A stretch of 64,000 nt of DNA from CAYWVO01 sp964461835 (lineage in GTDB: Bacteria; Zixibacteria; MSB-5A5; WJJR01; JAJRUJ01), in assembly GCA_964461835.1 (NCBI GenBank), contig CAYWVO010000007.1:1-64000 (forward strand), read 5' to 3'. How positions within the stretch are numbered: position 1 is the stretch's first letter; every line of letters begins with the position of its first letter. The position numbers and the translations under genes were made by a program. Positions 43,856 to 53,190 of this stretch are shown piece after piece. The notes under the pieces are model-generated. The model ran no database searches and was not told the origin of the DNA. It worked only from the letters and a program-made list of their open reading frames with translations.

Positions 43856-46684
43856 ATGTTTCCGCACAGTCTCCGCTGGATGAAACACCTGGTCCTTATT
43901 ACGCTCTTCACGCTTGCTGGGATCGCCGGGGGATTCAGCGATGCCGACGCCCAGTATTACTTTGGCAAAAACAAAGTCCAATATACGGATTTTGAATGGC
44001 GGGTCATGGAAACCGAACATTTCCAAATTTATTTCTATGAATCCGAACGTGATTTAGCCGAAATTGCCGCGCGATCAGCGGAAGATTCCTATCGGATGCT
44101 CGCCGATCGATTCAATCATCATATCCGTCGGCCCATTCCCCTCATCATTTATAGCTCTTCCAATTATTTTTCTCAAACAAATGTCATCCCCAACTTGTTG
44201 CCGGAAAACGTGGGTGGGTTTACCGAGTTTTTCAAGGGACGGGTCGTGTTGCCGTTTCACGGTTCCTATGCCGATTTCGACCGCGTCCTCCGGCATGAGC
44301 TGGTGCACGTCTACCTGTCGTCCAAAATCCCGGAAATCCTGCGCGCCCATCGCAAGTTCAATTCTTCCCGGCCGCCGTTATGGCTGGAGGAAGGACTGGC
44401 CGAATATTTCTCTGGCGACTGGGGCTCGGAAGCCGAGATGGTACTCAGCGACATGATCCTCTCCAACCGGTTCTTCAACGTCGATCAGATTGGCGCGATC
44501 AACGGCACCTACTTGATGTATAAAGAAGGCGAGTCGTTTTGCCATTTCATCGCCGAAAAATATGGCCCGGAATCCCTGCTGCGCCTGCTGGAAAACTGGT
44601 GGGTCTCCTCGGATTTCGATGAGATCGTCGAATTCACCTTCGGCAAGTCGTTGCAACAGCTCGGCGAGGAATGGGAATACTGGTTGAAAAAGAAATACTT
44701 CCCGACTTTTTCCGAAAAAGAGCTGCCCCGGCAGCACGCCACCGCGCTGACTAAACCCGGATACTCGTTGTCCCCCTCCCCGGTTACCCTGACTGTGGAA
44801 GACGGCACCGAGGAGGATTGGATCATCTTTCAAGGCAATAAACTCGGCTACGGCAGTATTTACATGATGCCGCTCCAAGGTGGCGAAAAACGTGAGATCG
44901 AGACATTGTTGAAAGGGGAACGCTCGCCCAAATTTGAATCATTGCATCTCTTGCGGTCCGACCTTGACGTATCCCCGGAGGGAATGGTCGTCTTTGCGTC
45001 AAAGAACAAAGAACGCGACCGGTTGTATATCATGGACGCGCATACCCGCAAAGTGACCCAGGAATTCGACTTTCCCCACCTGGTGTTCATTTCATCACCG
45101 ACCTGGTCACGCGACGGGTCGACGATTGTCTTCTCTGGCGCCGAGCGGGATGGTCGTGTCGATCTATATACCTTTAATATCGAGTCAGACACGAAACCAA
45201 TCCGGCGGACCAATGACTTTTTTAATGATCTCGATCCGATATTTACTCCGGAAGGTGACGCGATCGTTTTTGCCTCCGATCGCGGTAAACACGGGGCCGC
45301 GGGATTTACCAATCTATTTCGCTACAATCTCGCCGATGGCGCCATCACCGCGGTGACCTGCGGACGCCATCACGATCGGCAACCGTCGTTCTCGCCCGAT
45401 GGTACTAAACTCATCTTCTCGTCGGATATCAGCGGGTTGCGAAACCTCCACGTACGCTACCCCAGCGGCCATATCGAACAATGGACCAACTATGCCTCCG
45501 CGGCATTCAACCCGCGATTTACGCCGGACGGTGAAACAGTAGTCTTCACCGGCTACCAGGAACTGGGGATGCGGATTTATCGCCTAGACGTTCCGGACAC
45601 GGCAATCACTGTCGACAAACCGCCGGTCTGTGCAGTCGCCAAAGACGAATGGAGTCCACCGCGGATCGACGGCAGTGACACTCACGGGGTGGCTCGATAC
45701 ACCCAAAAATTCTCCTTTGATATTGCTCAATCCGCGATCGCCTATGATGCGGTTTACGGCACACTCGGCGGATTTCAGACCGCCCTGACCGATGTTTTGG
45801 GCAATAAACAGTATTTCTTTCTCCTATCGAATAACTCCGATACCAAGGAAGATTTCCTGACGAGTTTCAATGTCTCCGCGACGTATCTCGACCGAACGCA
45901 TCGCGTCAATTATGGCTATGGCGTGTTTCACCTCTTCGATGATTATCTCGATCGTGTCGAAGGCTGGTACACAGAGAGACAGTACGGAGGCGTGGTGTAT
46001 GTCGGATACCCACTTTCGAAATTCCGCCGCATTGAGTTCTCCGGGGTCGTCCGGCAATCCGACCGGGACTACCTGATTGACCGTCGTGACCGTGAGAGTC
46101 TCTTAAGTTCGGAATTTGTCTCCTTTGTCCACGATAACACAATCTGGGACTTAACCGGCCCAATTGACGGTGAACGCTTTCGCATATCTGTCGGCTTGAC
46201 GCAGGACATTTCCAATTTTGAACATTTCAACCGCCAGGGATCGATCGATGCCCGGAAATACTTCCGTCTCGGTAAGAACTCCTGCTTTGCGACCTGGGGC
46301 TTAATCCGGTCCTCCTCCGGCCGTGAACCGCAGCGGTGGTACCTCGGCGGGTCCTGGTCGTTGCGCGGATACCCCCGCCGCGCCTTTTATGGTCGCAATC
46401 TCCTGCTATTATCCAATGAGTTGCGTTTTCCCTTAATCGACAATTTGTTTATCAAGTTTCCGCTGGCGCGTCTCGGTTTCCAGGCGATTCGCGGAGCGAT
46501 CTTCTTTGATGCGGGCAATGCCTGGGACGATGACTTCGGGCGGATGAAAGGCTCATTGGGGGTTGGCGCGCGGGTCAGCCTGGGATACATCATGGTACTG
46601 CGTTTCGACTTTGCCCGCCGAACCGATTTCAAGAAAATCGGCACCGATACGAAATTCGACTTCTTCTTCGGGTGGAATTTTTGA
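43856..46684 (+). CDS. Outer-membrane protein: peptidase-MA domain, TolB-like propeller and Omp85-like barrel
   Basis: One chain of about 942 residues with three parts. After a signal peptide (HLVLITLFTLAGIAGGFS, cleavage near ADA) comes a gluzincin peptidase domain with LRHELVHVYL and the downstream WLEEGLAEYF, so the HExxH zinc site is intact. The middle has WD40/TolB-type blades (PTWSRDGSTIVFSG, PIFTPEGDAIVFASDRG, PSFSPDGTKLIFSSD, PRFTPDGETVVFTG). The last 300 or so residues look like an Omp85/TamA-type barrel with YLGGSWSLRGYPR and a terminal aromatic (FFGWNF). I use ATG 43856 (GGGGA upstream); an ATG at 43730 overlapping the Rel stop is the alternative. Confidence 0.85.
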   Translation: MFPHSLRWMKHLVLITLFTLAGIAGGFSDADAQYYFGKNKVQYTDFEWRVMETEHFQIYFYESERDLAEIAARSAEDSYRMLADRFNHHIRRPIPLIIYSSSNYFSQTNVIPNLLPENVGGFTEFFKGRVVLPFHGSYADFDRVLRHELVHVYLSSKIPEILRAHRKFNSSRPPLWLEEGLAEYFSGDWGSEAEMVLSDMILSNRFFNVDQIGAINGTYLMYKEGESFCHFIAEKYGPESLLRLLENWWVSSDFDEIVEFTFGKSLQQLGEEWEYWLKKKYFPTFSEKELPRQHATALTKPGYSLSPSPVTLTVEDGTEEDWIIFQGNKLGYGSIYMMPLQGGEKREIETLLKGERSPKFESLHLLRSDLDVSPEGMVVFASKNKERDRLYIMDAHTRKVTQEFDFPHLVFISSPTWSRDGSTIVFSGAERDGRVDLYTFNIESDTKPIRRTNDFFNDLDPIFTPEGDAIVFASDRGKHGAAGFTNLFRYNLADGAITAVTCGRHHDRQPSFSPDGTKLIFSSDISGLRNLHVRYPSGHIEQWTNYASAAFNPRFTPDGETVVFTGYQELGMRIYRLDVPDTAITVDKPPVCAVAKDEWSPPRIDGSDTHGVARYTQKFSFDIAQSAIAYDAVYGTLGGFQTALTDVLGNKQYFFLLSNNSDTKEDFLTSFNVSATYLDRTHRVNYGYGVFHLFDDYLDRVEGWYTERQYGGVVYVGYPLSKFRRIEFSGVVRQSDRDYLIDRRDRESLLSSEFVSFVHDNTIWDLTGPIDGERFRISVGLTQDISNFEHFNRQGSIDARKYFRLGKNSCFATWGLIRSSSGREPQRWYLGGSWSLRGYPRRAFYGRNLLLLSNELRFPLIDNLFIKFPLARLGFQAIRGAIFFDAGNAWDDDFGRMKGSLGVGARVSLGYIMVLRFDFARRTDFKKIGTDTKFDFFFGWNF

Positions 46685-46740
46685 CCGTGGCAAACAGGAC
46701 AACTCAGGACGATCGCCCGACGGGCGAGAGACGACTTGAT

Positions 46741-47877
46741 ATGGCCGTTCATTTGCTGAAGAGCACAACCCTGCTCGTTGTCTGCGTGCTGCTGGTGCAA
46801 TGTGCCTCGGGCGGTGTCAAGGTTACGTTAACTCCACAGCCGTCCTCTATCGAGTGGGTCCGCCCACGCGGCAATGCTGCCGGCACCGCATATATCGCTG
46901 GCCCGGCACGTCTGCCGGATAAACTCCTCTGGGAAAAGAAAACCAGTGCCGTAGTACGCGACGAACTCACCGCCAGCCGCGGCATTATTATTGCCCCCGC
47001 ACTCAACGGCCGTTTGCTCTTCTATGACGCCAACTCCGGTGATCAGCAGCATGAAGAAGAGTTCGATGGTCCACCCACGAGCGCAATCTTCACCGGAGAT
47101 ACCATCGCTTTTGCGATTGACGGTACTAAACCCCGGCTCTTTTTCTGGGATATCCGGCGTCAACAGGCGTATCGGGAATTGGAATACTCCCGCTCAATCG
47201 TCCCACCGGTGCGGCTCGCGGACGGCTGGCTGGTCCAAACGTATTTCGGGACACTGATCAAACTCAATCCCGCCGGCGATACCGTATGGACTCGGAACCT
47301 GAAGAGCAAGCTCCTCTCCGAACCGGCAATCCGCGCAGGTCGCATTTATCTCGCTACCGGTGGCCGGCAGGTCTTCTGCCTCGATGCGCAGACCGGCAAG
47401 CGTCGGTGGCGACACACCTCCGCGGGTGCCCATGAGGCAGGCCTGGCAGTGGATTCCATGGCGTATGTGGGCTCGCTCGACTCCAATCTGTACGCACTCA
47501 ATCAGGACACCGGTGCAATGGAATGGTTTTTTCATACCGGCGGGCAAATCTTCACTACTCCAGCCGTTGATGGTGGTAAGGTGTACTTCGGCGCTAACGA
47601 CGGATACGTCTATGCCCTGAACAAATACACTGGTCAGGAAATCTGGAAACTTCGTGCGGGGCTGGTGCATAACTCCTCTCCGGTTATCTGGGGCTCGGCG
47701 CTGATATTCGGCACGTCTGATGGACGCTTACTGTGTGTGGATAAGGCGAACGGGGAAATCCTGCGCAGTTTCGAGACTGACGGTAGTATCTACAGCCCGC
47801 CCATCATTTATACTGATAAGATTTACGTCACCGACAGCAAACGGCGGCTCTACTGTTTCGGCCCCGCCGAAAGTTGA
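46741..47877 (+). CDS. PQQ-type beta-propeller lipoprotein (BamB-like fold)
   Basis: Lipoprotein of about 378 residues: signal sequence LKSTTLLVVCVLLVQC with a lipobox, then about seven PQQ-like blades, for example YLATGGRQVFCLDAQTGKRR, YVGSLDSNLYALNQDTGAME and YFGANDGYVYALNKYTGQEI. The fold is that of BamB, which assists outer-membrane barrel insertion, although many such lipoproteins have other roles. It follows the MA-peptidase/barrel gene by 56 bases, which makes a functional link to that barrel attractive. The ATG at 46741 has GAGAG about 10 bases upstream; the longer frame from 46672 does not encode a signal peptide at its start. Confidence 0.88.
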   Translation: MAVHLLKSTTLLVVCVLLVQCASGGVKVTLTPQPSSIEWVRPRGNAAGTAYIAGPARLPDKLLWEKKTSAVVRDELTASRGIIIAPALNGRLLFYDANSGDQQHEEEFDGPPTSAIFTGDTIAFAIDGTKPRLFFWDIRRQQAYRELEYSRSIVPPVRLADGWLVQTYFGTLIKLNPAGDTVWTRNLKSKLLSEPAIRAGRIYLATGGRQVFCLDAQTGKRRWRHTSAGAHEAGLAVDSMAYVGSLDSNLYALNQDTGAMEWFFHTGGQIFTTPAVDGGKVYFGANDGYVYALNKYTGQEIWKLRAGLVHNSSPVIWGSALIFGTSDGRLLCVDKANGEILRSFETDGSIYSPPIIYTDKIYVTDSKRRLYCFGPAES

Positions 47878-47925
47878 TCCGCCGCAATGCTCGCCCTCAC
47901 ACCGGAACAGTCCACTGGCACCATA

Positions 47926-47961
47926 AAAATCCCCGGGCCGAGAAACATCATCGACCCGGGG
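47926..47961 (-). terminator. Probable terminator for the minus-strand gene at 48063
   Basis: Stem CCCCGGG (47931-47937) and CCCGGGG (47955-47961) with a 17-base loop; on the minus strand it is followed by ATTTTTATG. It lies about 100 bases after the stop of the gene at 48063-48428 and also close behind the PQQ lipoprotein gene on the other strand. Confidence 0.55.
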
Positions 47962-48062
47962 GGCGCAGCGGTGGGGGGGTGTGCTAATCTTCGTTGACTT
48001 CGTGTGTTCGCTTCCCGAACAATCCGTTCCCCCAACTGCCTCCTGGTATCACCCGCGGATGA

Positions 48063-48428
48063 TTAGCCAACGGTGTCGATGCGTGCGGGCGGTGATTCCG
48101 GCGGTGGTCTCTCTTCCGGTTGTCGATCAGCCGGATTTGTTGTCTCCCTATTCTCGTCAGATTTCGTCTCTTTGGCCTTTTGATCTTCGTTGGACGTGGT
48201 GCGGCCCTCGCTTGACTCGACGCGGTCCGTTTCTTTGCCGGCGGCAGAGGATTCGGCTTGAGCTGTGTTTTTTTGCGCATCCCGCGCCATAGCCACCGAA
48301 TCAAATAAATCCAGTTGATCGGGTTTTGGCACGCTCTGCTTCTCTTCGCGTTCGGCGCGGGCCTGACGGGCGGCAGTCTGCCAACGAGGCGCAAACTGAT
48401 ATACTGGATTGATCCCACCTACTGACAT
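48063..48428 (-). CDS. Hydrophilic protein of unknown function
   Basis: A 121-residue protein, highly charged and probably disordered after residue 50 (rich in Glu, Lys, Asp, Pro). The N-terminal part (NPVYQFAPRWQTAARQARAE) might form a helix. There is no signal peptide, membrane helix or known domain. AGGACAGG lies about 8 bases before the ATG, and a probable terminator follows. It stands alone between plus-strand genes. It is called on these signals rather than homology, so it could be a chance frame. Confidence 0.5.
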   Translation of the reverse strand: MSVGGINPVYQFAPRWQTAARQARAEREEKQSVPKPDQLDLFDSVAMARDAQKNTAQAESSAAGKETDRVESSEGRTTSNEDQKAKETKSDENRETTNPADRQPEERPPPESPPARIDTVG

Positions 48429-48807
48429 CCTGAACCTGTCCTTTTTACCCGTTCAGTAATTCAGCAATCCGCATTCCTGATTGCCGCATCCCACCGATCC
48501 TTCCCATAACTTCCTGTCAGCGAAAAGGATACATTTCTGGAGCAGAGGAGGCAGCGGGACGCTCGATTGAGGAATTAAGGGGACACATCGGCCCACGTAT
48601 GGTGCCCACCCCATATTGCCGCCCTCCTGCGAAACGACCGGCCTCTCCGGCTGACGACGGCCAACACAGGATCGAGTCGGCGTGCACCACCGAGCTCCCG
48701 GTGATCAGCAAAACCTTACGCTGCCACATTCGCTTTGTCCTTGTTCCTCCTCCAGCGAGGGGCCAATGTTACTCTCGGAAACAAACACATTTGGATTGGG
48801 GGATCAG
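48429..48807. other. Spacer without a recognised gene
   Basis: About 379 bases between the divergently read genes at 48063 and 48808. Several GC-rich tracts are present but no clear promoter, terminator, RNA gene or member of the palindrome families. Confidence 0.4.
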
Positions 48808-49182
48808 ATGAATGTCCGCATCATGATGTTCGTAACGTGCGTGGTCGTTTTTGCAGCGGGAAACTCACTGGCTGGACCGTTTACCTTCGAGCGGATATCC
48901 AACGAGCTTTCATTGTATCAGAATTATGATGATGACTTCATGACCCGCGGGCAGACGGTGCAAGTAGTAGCAATTAACCGGTTACAGCTCGGCTGGTGGT
49001 GGCAAATCGAATTCACCGCTGATTTCAACTACGATTACGACAAAGAAAACGACTGGGACTACTACTTGGAAGTAGGGGTACTCAAACCCTTATTTGGCGG
49101 GTTATCAGTCAATTACCAGCGAGTGGAGGGCACGTTCTTGACTACCCCGGCCAACCAGGTCGGCCTGCGCTGGACGTTCTAA
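48808..49182 (+). CDS. Small exported protein, possibly an outer-membrane barrel fragment
   Basis: A 124-residue protein with a signal peptide (IMMFVTCVVVFAAGNSLA) and a beta-rich, aromatic mature part (RLQLGWWWQIEFTADFNYDY, DYYLEVGVLKPLFGG) ending in GLRWTF, a C-terminal aromatic residue as in outer-membrane barrels. Alternating hydrophobic residues suggest four to six strands, too few for a classic 8-strand barrel unless it oligomerises. The start at 48808 has GGGGGAT just upstream; the longer frame from 48682 is not supported. Function unknown. Confidence 0.65.
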   Translation: MNVRIMMFVTCVVVFAAGNSLAGPFTFERISNELSLYQNYDDDFMTRGQTVQVVAINRLQLGWWWQIEFTADFNYDYDKENDWDYYLEVGVLKPLFGGLSVNYQRVEGTFLTTPANQVGLRWTF

Positions 49183-49274
49183 TGACCACATTTTGGCACG
49201 GGAGAGTTGGCTTCTCACGCACTTTCGTCTTATCATAAGATGGGAAGACTGATCGACCGGAAAATGGAAGACCC

Positions 49275-50828
49275 ATGTCCTCTGACAACGAGAACGCCGT
49301 CGGCCATGTCTATTTAGTGGGCGCAGGTCCCGGCGATCCCGATTTAATCACGGTTCGTGGCCGCGAACTACTGGACTCGTGTGACGCCGTGGTGTATGAC
49401 AAATTAATTCCCCAGGAACTCGTTGTCTCCCTCAAGCCGCGTATCGAGCAGCACTACGTCGGCAAGATGCCGGGCCACCACACCGTGTCTCAGAAGAAGA
49501 TTAACGAACTGCTCGTAGCTTTGGCCCAACAGGGCAAGCGGGTCGTTCGATTGAAGGGCGGCGATCCCTTTGTCTTTGGTCGCGGCGGCGAGGAAGCATC
49601 ACATCTGATTGAACATGGGATCCGTTTTTCCGTTGTGCCAGGAGTGACCGCCGGCACTGCCGGCCCCGCGTATGCCGGGATTCCCGTTACGTATCGTGGC
49701 AAAGCCAATCAAGTCATTTTCGTGACGGGGCACGAAGCACCGGATATTGATGGCCATGCAGTACCATGGTCGTGGCTGGCCCGGATGGAATGCGCCACTC
49801 TGGTTGGCTATATGGGGGTGGGGCAATTGCCGCTGATTGTTGACACGCTCATCCAAAACGGCCTCGACCCGCAAACGCCGGCAGCCTTGGTCGAACGCGC
49901 AACCGTGGGGACGCAGTGTACCGTGTCTGCTCCGCTGGTCAACTTACCACGCGCTGCTGAACAAAACTCAATCAAACCACCGGCGTTGTTTGTTATCGGC
50001 GATGTTGCGACCCTCACCGCAACACTCTCCTGGTTCGATAGACTACCCCTCTTCGGTCTGCGCGTCATGGTGGTTCGTCCCCCCGACCAAACTCGCCGGT
50101 TGTGCCGCCAGCTTCGGGAATTGGGAGCCGATGTACTTGCCCTGCCAACCCTCTACTTCGCCGCCGAATTCGATCGCCGAGACTGGGCGCGGATCCATGC
50201 ACGAACGCAACCCGGCGACTGGCTATACTTCGCCAGTTATAACGGTGTTCAGTATTTCTTCGAAAGCTGGTGTCGTCAAGGCTGCGATTTACGGCAACTG
50301 GCCAAATTTAAAATCGCCACAGTTGGCGCCGGTGCTCATCGGGCATTAGTTGCCCAAAGGATCACGCCCGATCTTCAGGCGTCGACACCGACTACAAGCG
50401 GGCTGGCCCGCGAACTGGCCGCCCTGCCGGATATCAGCACCAAGCGAGTGGTTCGGGTGCGCGGCACGGTCGGCAAAACTGACGTGGATGAAATCCTGCG
50501 GGCGGCAAATGCCGAGGTTATCCCCTTGGTTGTGTACCGCAGTATGCCCGCTCAATGGGGTGAGAAAGAGTATGAGAAATTTGACCAGACACGACCGGAT
50601 GTGATTCTCCTTTCCAGTGGCTCGGCTGCGACAGCCCTGGCGAACCTCATTGGGGAGCAGCGGATCAACGAGATCAACCAACAAGCTAAGATCATCTCCA
50701 TCGGTCCGACCACGACGCGTACCGCCGAACAGGCGGGCCTCAAAATCACTGCGGAAGCTCATTCCCCCTCGCTGGACAGCCTCGTCGAGACGTTGGTGGA
50801 AAAATTCGGCAAAACGAGCCAATCCTAA
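49275..50828 (+). CDS. Fused uroporphyrinogen-III methyltransferase and uroporphyrinogen-III synthase
   Basis: Two-domain enzyme of tetrapyrrole synthesis. Residues about 10-255 are the SUMT (CobA) domain, with VYLVGAGPGDPDLITVRG, VYDKLIPQELV, LKGGDPFVFGRGGEE and SVVPGVTAGTAGPAYAGIPV; it methylates uroporphyrinogen III twice to precorrin-2. Residues about 260-515 are HemD, with LFGLRVMVVRPPDQTRRLC, DWLYFASYNGVQYF and VILLSSGSAATALA; it makes uroporphyrinogen III. The fusion couples two successive steps. HemA and precorrin-2 dehydrogenase are encoded 10 kb away. The start lies 93 bases after the small exported protein gene, and no cobalamin riboswitch is visible upstream. Confidence 0.94.
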   Translation: MSSDNENAVGHVYLVGAGPGDPDLITVRGRELLDSCDAVVYDKLIPQELVVSLKPRIEQHYVGKMPGHHTVSQKKINELLVALAQQGKRVVRLKGGDPFVFGRGGEEASHLIEHGIRFSVVPGVTAGTAGPAYAGIPVTYRGKANQVIFVTGHEAPDIDGHAVPWSWLARMECATLVGYMGVGQLPLIVDTLIQNGLDPQTPAALVERATVGTQCTVSAPLVNLPRAAEQNSIKPPALFVIGDVATLTATLSWFDRLPLFGLRVMVVRPPDQTRRLCRQLRELGADVLALPTLYFAAEFDRRDWARIHARTQPGDWLYFASYNGVQYFFESWCRQGCDLRQLAKFKIATVGAGAHRALVAQRITPDLQASTPTTSGLARELAALPDISTKRVVRVRGTVGKTDVDEILRAANAEVIPLVVYRSMPAQWGEKEYEKFDQTRPDVILLSSGSAATALANLIGEQRINEINQQAKIISIGPTTTRTAEQAGLKITAEAHSPSLDSLVETLVEKFGKTSQS

Positions 50829-51042
50829 AATTCCCGTTATCCGTTAATTAATAATACCTTACAGGATAATTCTTCCTTCTCTTTCAGCCAAGGGGCCCGG
50901 TTCAGCATCATCCACCCGCGGGTAATATTCGTATATAATACTGCAGGGTGGAGACGCTGTCTGCAGCGATGGGAGAACGACTGTTGCGGTGAGGGGACTT
51001 ATTCGTCGCAGGACAGCAGGGAAAAACATTGCGGATCAACTC
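50829..51042. other. Upstream part of the spacer before the DUF3857 gene pair
   Basis: The first part of a 305-base spacer. An AT-rich TATAAT lies near 50934-50939 without a matching -35, and a CGCTG/CAGCG palindrome is present at about 50953. Nothing else is recognised. Confidence 0.3.
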
Positions 51043-51092
51043 TTGACAATAGCCACCCCGTCAGTAGATTGTTATTGGGATAAGAATCCCAA
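51043..51092 (+). promoter_or_regulatory. Possible sigma-70 promoter and leader hairpin
   Basis: TTGACA at 51043-51048 and TAGATT at 51065-51070, spaced by 16 bases, upstream of the first DUF3857 gene. A hairpin TTGGGAT-AAGA-ATCCCAA (51075-51092) follows directly and would lie at the 5' end of the transcript. Confidence 0.4.
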
Positions 51093-51133
51093 CCGCCTGT
51101 AAGTCCTTCCCCTCGCCGGGCTAACTGCCGACG

Positions 51134-53176
51134 ATGGAGCGGTGTATCGTGACGAGGGACGTAACCAGAGACACTGATCGTTTTGTGCGGCGTGCCTGTA
51201 TGCGGCGTGCGACCTATCTTGGACTAATCCTCGCCTTGGTATGTCTGGCACTGCCACTTGACCTGCAAGCCGATGATACGGAGTTGACCCCAAACTGGGG
51301 TGTCATGGGTCGGCTTGAGCTGGGACGGAATTACCTCCCCGAGGACCCGGGTGCAGCCGCCTCCGTTGTGTTCGATAAGGGCGATATAATCGTCGGACCC
51401 GGCTACGATTTCGCCCTCCGCCGCCACTGCCGCCTGCAAATCTTCTCACCCGCCGGATACAAGCATGCTACAGTAAAAATACCGTATCGTGACGGCGAGC
51501 GGGTATTCAATCTCGAAGCGCATACGCTGACTCCGGACGGTCGCCGGATCAAAGTGCCCAAAGATCGCGTGTATAAGATCGAAAACGGCCAATGGCAATC
51601 GCTGATTTTCGCCTTTCCGGAAGTAACCGCCGGGTCCGTAGTCGAATATCGATACGAAATGTCCAGCCAGGATTTCTATTATCTGCGGCCCTGGGTGTTT
51701 CAAACCGATATCCCCACGGAGTTTTCCCAATTGAAAGTCCATCTGCCACCGGGATTCGAATACGCTGCGGTCATCAACGGATACGACCACGTTGATCCGG
51801 TATCGACGGACGAGTATTATTCCGCGGAGCATGATAACACCCGGGTCCATACATATTGTTGGACCGCTCGGGATCTGCCGGCGTTGCAGCCCCTGCCGTA
51901 TCTATTCAACCTGGAGGATCATCGCGTTCGCCTGGATTTCCAAATCATCCGCTATCGGTCACAGGATATCGACCGCATATTCATTGAATCATGGGATGAT
52001 CTCATTGCCCGCGTGCGCGGGTGGTATGACGATCTTACCGGCTTACCGTCCAGTGCTCGTGACGAGGCTCTCCAGGTCGCGGCGGGAATTACCGACCCGC
52101 GTTTGTACGCGGAACGGGCGTATCAGTTCTGTCGCGATTCGGTTGCGTTCGCAGTCGGGGGTAAGGCGGTTTCCGCCGAAGATTTGCGCAGTGCCGAAGA
52201 AGTTCTCCAAAACCGGCGGGGAAATGGCGTTGAAAAAAATCTGCTATTGATCGCCTTGTTGCGATGGGCTGGATTGAATGCGGACCCCGTGTTGATTTCC
52301 ACTCTGGACCACCTGCGGTTCGATCATCGCGATCACCGTCTTGACCAGTTCAACCACATCCTCGTGCGCTGGACGGGCGATGATGGTGTGTATTATCTGG
52401 ATGCCGCTGATCCGGCGATCTGGTTCGGTGCCTTGCCGCCGTTATCGGCAGTCGACCGGGGAATCTGGATCGGTCGTGATGACGAGGAAGGCGGCATCGT
52501 CACGCTTCCCCCCACCGTAACCGACAACGCCGCCGAGGTCACGGCTGAGTTATGGGTCAAGGATGATGGCTCAGTTCACGGCAAGCTGACCGGTAGCCTG
52601 CATGGCTATCGCACCTGGGACTGGGCGCGAGAAAACGCTGCTATAAACCTTACCGATTACCTGAAAACTCACTGGTGTTCTCCCGGTTGGGATATCCAGG
52701 TACAGAGCGCCAAGGCGCCGCTACGGAGTGAATCCGGATCCCTGACGTTCACCGTCGAATTCACTTGCGCGGATGCTATCACTGTCGGTGCCCACACCTT
52801 ATATTTCCGGCCGACGGAGATCTTCGGCATTCAGGGGAACCCGTTTCTGAACCCGGAGCGCGAGTACCCGGTTTCTTTTGCCTATCCTTATCGTGAGCAG
52901 ACCCGCACGATCTGGCATGTGCCGCAGGATTTTAAGTTCGCGGATGTACCGTTGGGGGGCTCGGCTACGGCGGACGGGCTGGAGTTTACCAGCGTCGTAT
53001 CTTCCGACGAACGTTCCCTGACCATCGAGCGTGAGCTGCGCATCAATCAGCAGCATTTTCCGAGCACTGCGTATGGAACATTGCAACAGTTCTTTGAAAG
53101 CGTTGTTGAAATTGACCGTGGTCTGGCTGTCGGAGTCCACACCACGACCTCGTATTCGGATCGAGGCAGCCACTAA
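51134..53176 (+). CDS. DUF3857/transglutaminase-like protein lacking the catalytic cysteine
   Basis: A 680-residue exported protein (hydrophobic core YLGLILALVCLALPLDL). Residues about 80-240 are the DUF3857 beta domain. The transglutaminase-like domain (about 325-430) keeps its His (QFNHILVRW) and Asp (VYYLDAADP), but where relatives have GDCKD this protein reads RRGNGVEKN, so the cysteine is replaced by Gly. It is therefore probably inactive as a thiol enzyme. A third beta domain ends the protein. The start may be ATG 51134 or ATG 51200, which begins a more compact signal peptide. The next gene, 14 bases on, encodes a paralogue with the cysteine intact. Confidence 0.87.
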   Translation: MERCIVTRDVTRDTDRFVRRACMRRATYLGLILALVCLALPLDLQADDTELTPNWGVMGRLELGRNYLPEDPGAAASVVFDKGDIIVGPGYDFALRRHCRLQIFSPAGYKHATVKIPYRDGERVFNLEAHTLTPDGRRIKVPKDRVYKIENGQWQSLIFAFPEVTAGSVVEYRYEMSSQDFYYLRPWVFQTDIPTEFSQLKVHLPPGFEYAAVINGYDHVDPVSTDEYYSAEHDNTRVHTYCWTARDLPALQPLPYLFNLEDHRVRLDFQIIRYRSQDIDRIFIESWDDLIARVRGWYDDLTGLPSSARDEALQVAAGITDPRLYAERAYQFCRDSVAFAVGGKAVSAEDLRSAEEVLQNRRGNGVEKNLLLIALLRWAGLNADPVLISTLDHLRFDHRDHRLDQFNHILVRWTGDDGVYYLDAADPAIWFGALPPLSAVDRGIWIGRDDEEGGIVTLPPTVTDNAAEVTAELWVKDDGSVHGKLTGSLHGYRTWDWARENAAINLTDYLKTHWCSPGWDIQVQSAKAPLRSESGSLTFTVEFTCADAITVGAHTLYFRPTEIFGIQGNPFLNPEREYPVSFAYPYREQTRTIWHVPQDFKFADVPLGGSATADGLEFTSVVSSDERSLTIERELRINQQHFPSTAYGTLQQFFESVVEIDRGLAVGVHTTTSYSDRGSH

Positions 53177-53190
53177 TCCGGACCCCGATC

